Positions 61,201 through 64,000 of a stretch of DNA of 64,000 bases are shown one piece after another. The position numbers were made by a program, and so were the translations under genes. The DNA is from Durusdinium trenchii (lineage: Eukaryota; Sar; Dinophyceae; Suessiales; Symbiodiniaceae): the NCBI GenBank assembly GCA_963970005.1, contig CAXAMN010013958.1:83008-147007 (forward strand), read 5' to 3'. The notes under the pieces were generated by a model that was given only the letters and a program-made list of their open reading frames with translations, made no database searches and had not been told where the DNA came from. Numbering within the stretch: position 1 is the first letter of the stretch; the number at the start of each line of letters is the position of its first letter.

Positions 61201-63208
61201 CGGAGGGCTGGGCACAGCGCCCAATGCTAGACTCGGCCAAAGGCATGTATAAACCTTAAACGGAAAACAGGTGGCCCGAGAACTCAATGTGAGCCAAGCC
61301 CCCGACGGAACCATTCAGACTGGGAAGCAAAGGGGGTGCTACTCAAGCTGGGCGACAAGCTGGGCGACAAGTGCAAACAATTCTTTGCCAGCCAGGCAAC
61401 CGTTTATCCAAGCTGGGCAAAGCATGTAGAGGACATGGGGGGTAGCCAAAGGAGTCGACAGCCATCCAGACCCGGAGACGTGCATCATTCTAATCCCGAG
61501 TACCTATTAAAAAGCGGACCCAGATAAATAAAAATCATGTCGGATCCCCCTAAAATGCGGCTTATATGTGTTTTTAAATTGCCGCCATTTCAGGCCGCTA
61601 CCAAACTACAAACATGGCCGATTTTGGAGGAGTTTTTCTTATTAGGTTCCAAGAACAACCGTAACTGCCCACCTCTGTCCGTCCCGTCTATCCACCATGA
61701 TACGCCGCGCTTACACCAGCAGGCTTTCCTTCCCCCAATGGCACGGACTCACGCAAACGCACTTGCCACCGAGTTCATGCAACACCGCATGGCACAGCGA
61801 CATCACCTTTCGAAAGCTTTAGCTGTTAGTCTACTGAAGAATCACTGTTCTATTGAAGGTTTTTGTAGGGAAAAGGAAGAGCCTTCGATCTGGAGTGTTT
61901 TTGCATTTTTGATACGAGTTTAATAAAGGATTTTATGAAATTTTCATGGACTACTTTTTGGTTTTGAAACTCTTTCCAGGTGACCCTATTTTGGACCACC
62001 CCGATTTCAGGGACCCCCTATTTTAAAAAATGCAACCGAGGTTTCCTTATTAGGGGGGGGCACGTTTTTTAATAGGTGGACCGGATTAAGTTGGAGATGG
62101 TTAGTTTACATGTGGAAGAGCAAGCAGCCCTTCAATAACGGATGACAGATAAACACATACAACACGAAGCTTGAAAACACACATATGAGATGGGCAAACA
62201 AAAGGTGCTCACCAAAACTCTGACATTCAGTGCGGGTTCCTTTTGGCCGCTGCGTGACCTACGAGGCTGGAAGGGTTCATTGTGGGTTACTTGTTGGCAA
62301 CTGCAAATGGCACTCCGGCCTCATGCTCCAGCAATGAGTTCGCCATGCTGATTCCGCCTCAGAGCTCGCTCCTTGGCACCTTGGCGCAACAAGTTTAAGG
62401 AAATACCCCCTTGTTTTCTGCGCATGAAATTGGGACACGTTGACGCGGCTGAAGCACGATCTCTAGATTGGGTTGGCTGTGTCCGGCGTGGTGCACCATC
62501 AAAGGAGTCGTAAAGCCTTGGCTTGAGCACTACAATAAGAGCAGGCCGAAAGTGGCCCGAACAAGAACAAAATGCCCCGACCAGATCGAACAATATGATT
62601 TTGACGAATTGTGGTGGCCCAAAGAAAATCCACTTGTGACTTGCGAGGTCAAAGACTTGTGTTTCAGAGTGCTCTGACGAGGTTGAAACGGTGCACAGGG
62701 TGAGATTTGGAACAATTAGCGGAAGAAGGTTGACACCTCTTCCCCTCACCATTACATAAAAAGGTCAGCATACCCACCTATCTGTTGGGCAGGATAAATA
62801 AAGTGTCTGGTCTGATCAAACCAGGCCACCACAGGCTGTGGATTTACATCTATGTTGCACACATCGGGCATGCTTTAGATGTGCGTGAGCCTTTTGGGAT
62901 CCAACTTCATAACATTGAGGCTCAGCCCAGCAGCAGACACTGGCAGGCCCCAACCCCCTCACCATTACATAGAAAGGTCCACATACCCACCTACTGCCCT
63001 GTTGAGCAAGGTAAAGTGTCTGGCCATAAACTTGCCCAACAGGGCACTTGGTCAGCAAAGGTTCACACACATCAAAAAACATTTCAGATCTGTGCAATTT
63101 AGATCTAAATCCACAGCCTGGTATGTGGGCCTTTCTACGCAATGGTCATCTAAAGCATTTCGGGTGTCTGCAACTTATGCCAGTGTGTTGGCAATCCCGG
63201 TGACTTTC
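58299..63208. other. No gene recognised
   Basis: Only short unconvincing open frames on both strands. Small items: a TA dinucleotide run at 59655-59671; a G-run at 62055-62062; a 69-bp direct duplication (62742-62810 and 62955-63023). No alveolin-like exon was found. Confidence 0.45.
62742..63023. repeat. Diverged 69-bp direct duplication
   Basis: 62742-62810 and 62955-63023 share CCCCTCACCATTACATA, AAAGGTC, CATACCCACCTA, GTTG and AAAGTGTCTGG in the same order and spacing. Confidence 0.65.
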
Positions 63209-63500
63209 CTTGAAGCCTTGAGCCCTGCTGACGCCCTGACGCCTTGAAGCCTTGAGTCCTTACTGACGCCCTGACGCCTTGAAACCCTGCTGGAGCCATG
63301 ATGCCTTGAAACCTAGTGACGGCCTGAAGCCTTGAAGACCTGAAGCCTAGTGACGACCTGAAGCCTTGAAGACCTGAAGCCTAATGAAGACCTGAAGCCA
63401 GTGACGACCTGAAGCCTTGAAGACCTGAAGCGTGGTGACGACCTGAAGCCTTGAAGACCTGAAGCCTGGCGACGACCTGAAGCCTTGAAGACCTGAAGCC
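63209..63500. repeat. 34-bp minisatellite
   Basis: Units built from GACGACCTGAAGCC, TTGAAGACCTGAAGCC and TAGT; about five good copies from 63309, preceded by more degenerate copies from 63209. Confidence 0.8.
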
Positions 63501-63803
63501 TCTTCGTGTCTTCGTGTCTTCGCGTGTCTTCGTGTCTTCGTGTCTTGGGGTCTTCGGGTCTTCGTGTTTTCATATCCTCGCATCTTCGTGTCTTCATGTC
63601 TTCGCATCTTCGCGTCATCGAGTCTTCTTGTCTTCGTGTCTTCATATCTGCGCGTCTTCGTGTCTTCATATCTTCGCGTCTTCATGTCTTTGGGTCTTCG
63701 CGTCTTCGAGTCTTCGTGTCTTCTTGTCTTCGTGTCTTTGGGTCTTCGTGTCTTCGCATGTCTTCGCGTGTCTTTGGGCCTTCGTGTCTTCGCGTGTCTT
63801 CGC
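63501..63803. repeat. 8-bp minisatellite TCTTCNNG
   Basis: About 37 octamers of the form TCTTCGTG, TCTTCGCG, TCTTCATA, TCTTTGGG. Since 8 is not a multiple of 3, all frames stay open and produce misleading repeat proteins on both strands. Confidence 0.85.
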
Positions 63804-64000
63804 TCCAAAGTCGCAACCCGCTTCTGCCAACGCAATCGTTGATACTATATTTGTGTTTTTCTAATTGTGTTTACACCGCATATGTTTTGAAATCATGATT
63901 CAATCACGCTGAAAACATATGCTTTCTTCACGTGATACTATTTGTCTCCATTGTTGCTCGCCGTTTCATTTGTTTAATCAGCAACATGAACGTATTTTTC

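Noticed and set aside
63313..63898. Open frames with KTRRYEDT or SSCLRVF repeats
   Set aside because: Produced by the 8-bp minisatellite in all frames.
1..64000. CRISPR array, rRNA genes, bacterial promoters or operons
   Set aside because: None seen; repeats present are minisatellites or LTRs and the coding style is eukaryotic.

Overview
The window looks like nuclear DNA of a dinoflagellate, most likely a Symbiodiniaceae-type genome. Reasons: (i) on the minus strand a protein made of alveolin-type repeats (EKIVEVPQVQ-like) is split over at least 24 tiny exons, and about ten of its introns start with GC after the exon; (ii) three sites resemble the dinoflagellate spliced-leader (DinoSL) sequence; (iii) most of the rest is large copia-type retrotransposons with lysine/glycine-rich Gag and methyltransferase-like inserts. 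No bacterial-style operon, rRNA or convincing tRNA gene was seen. About 400 bases (29728-30127) are N.

Layout. 1-6.67 kb, plus strand: a decayed retroelement made of four or five tandem proline-rich ORF1-like units (one with a Myb/SANT-like domain), followed by a reverse transcriptase with a YVDN box. 7.1-47.7 kb, minus strand: the alveolin gene, exons clustered at 46.1-47.7, 26.7-27.1 and 7.1-10.2 kb. Its introns host two large minus-strand LTR elements. Element A (10940-26699) is old and frameshifted, and is itself split by plus-strand element B (15391-22538). Element C (30132-45478) is young: identical 175-bp LTRs and three long open frames. 48.2-58.3 kb, minus strand: element D, two tandem and heavily deleted LTR elements sharing a central LTR, with a duplicated gag and the RT region replaced by hairpin tandem repeats and a 1.2-kb AT-rich block. 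58.3-64 kb: no gene recognised, ending in two minisatellites.

The most interesting system is element C. Downstream of a single 2946-codon Gag-PR-IN-RT-RNase H frame it has a second frame (1163 codons) with a recognisable Tpt1/KptA RNA 2'-phosphotransferase domain, and a third frame with an endonuclease/exonuclease/phosphatase (EEP) fold. Element A, which is only distantly similar, also carries a Tpt1/KptA domain after its RNase H. An NAD-dependent RNA-end enzyme is therefore a recurrent cargo of these elements. All three copia-type elements also carry a methyltransferase-like PC-loop region, each at a different place: between protease and integrase in B, between integrase and RT in C, after RNase H in A.

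How the parts relate: the host gene supplies intron space. A entered the intron between alveolin exons 9 and 10 (counting from the right end of the window), B later entered the RNase H codons of A with a 5-bp duplication, and C entered a tandem repeat inside the intron between exons 7 and 8. Exon calls rest on peptide pattern and splice-site context only; domain calls rest on motifs read by eye.
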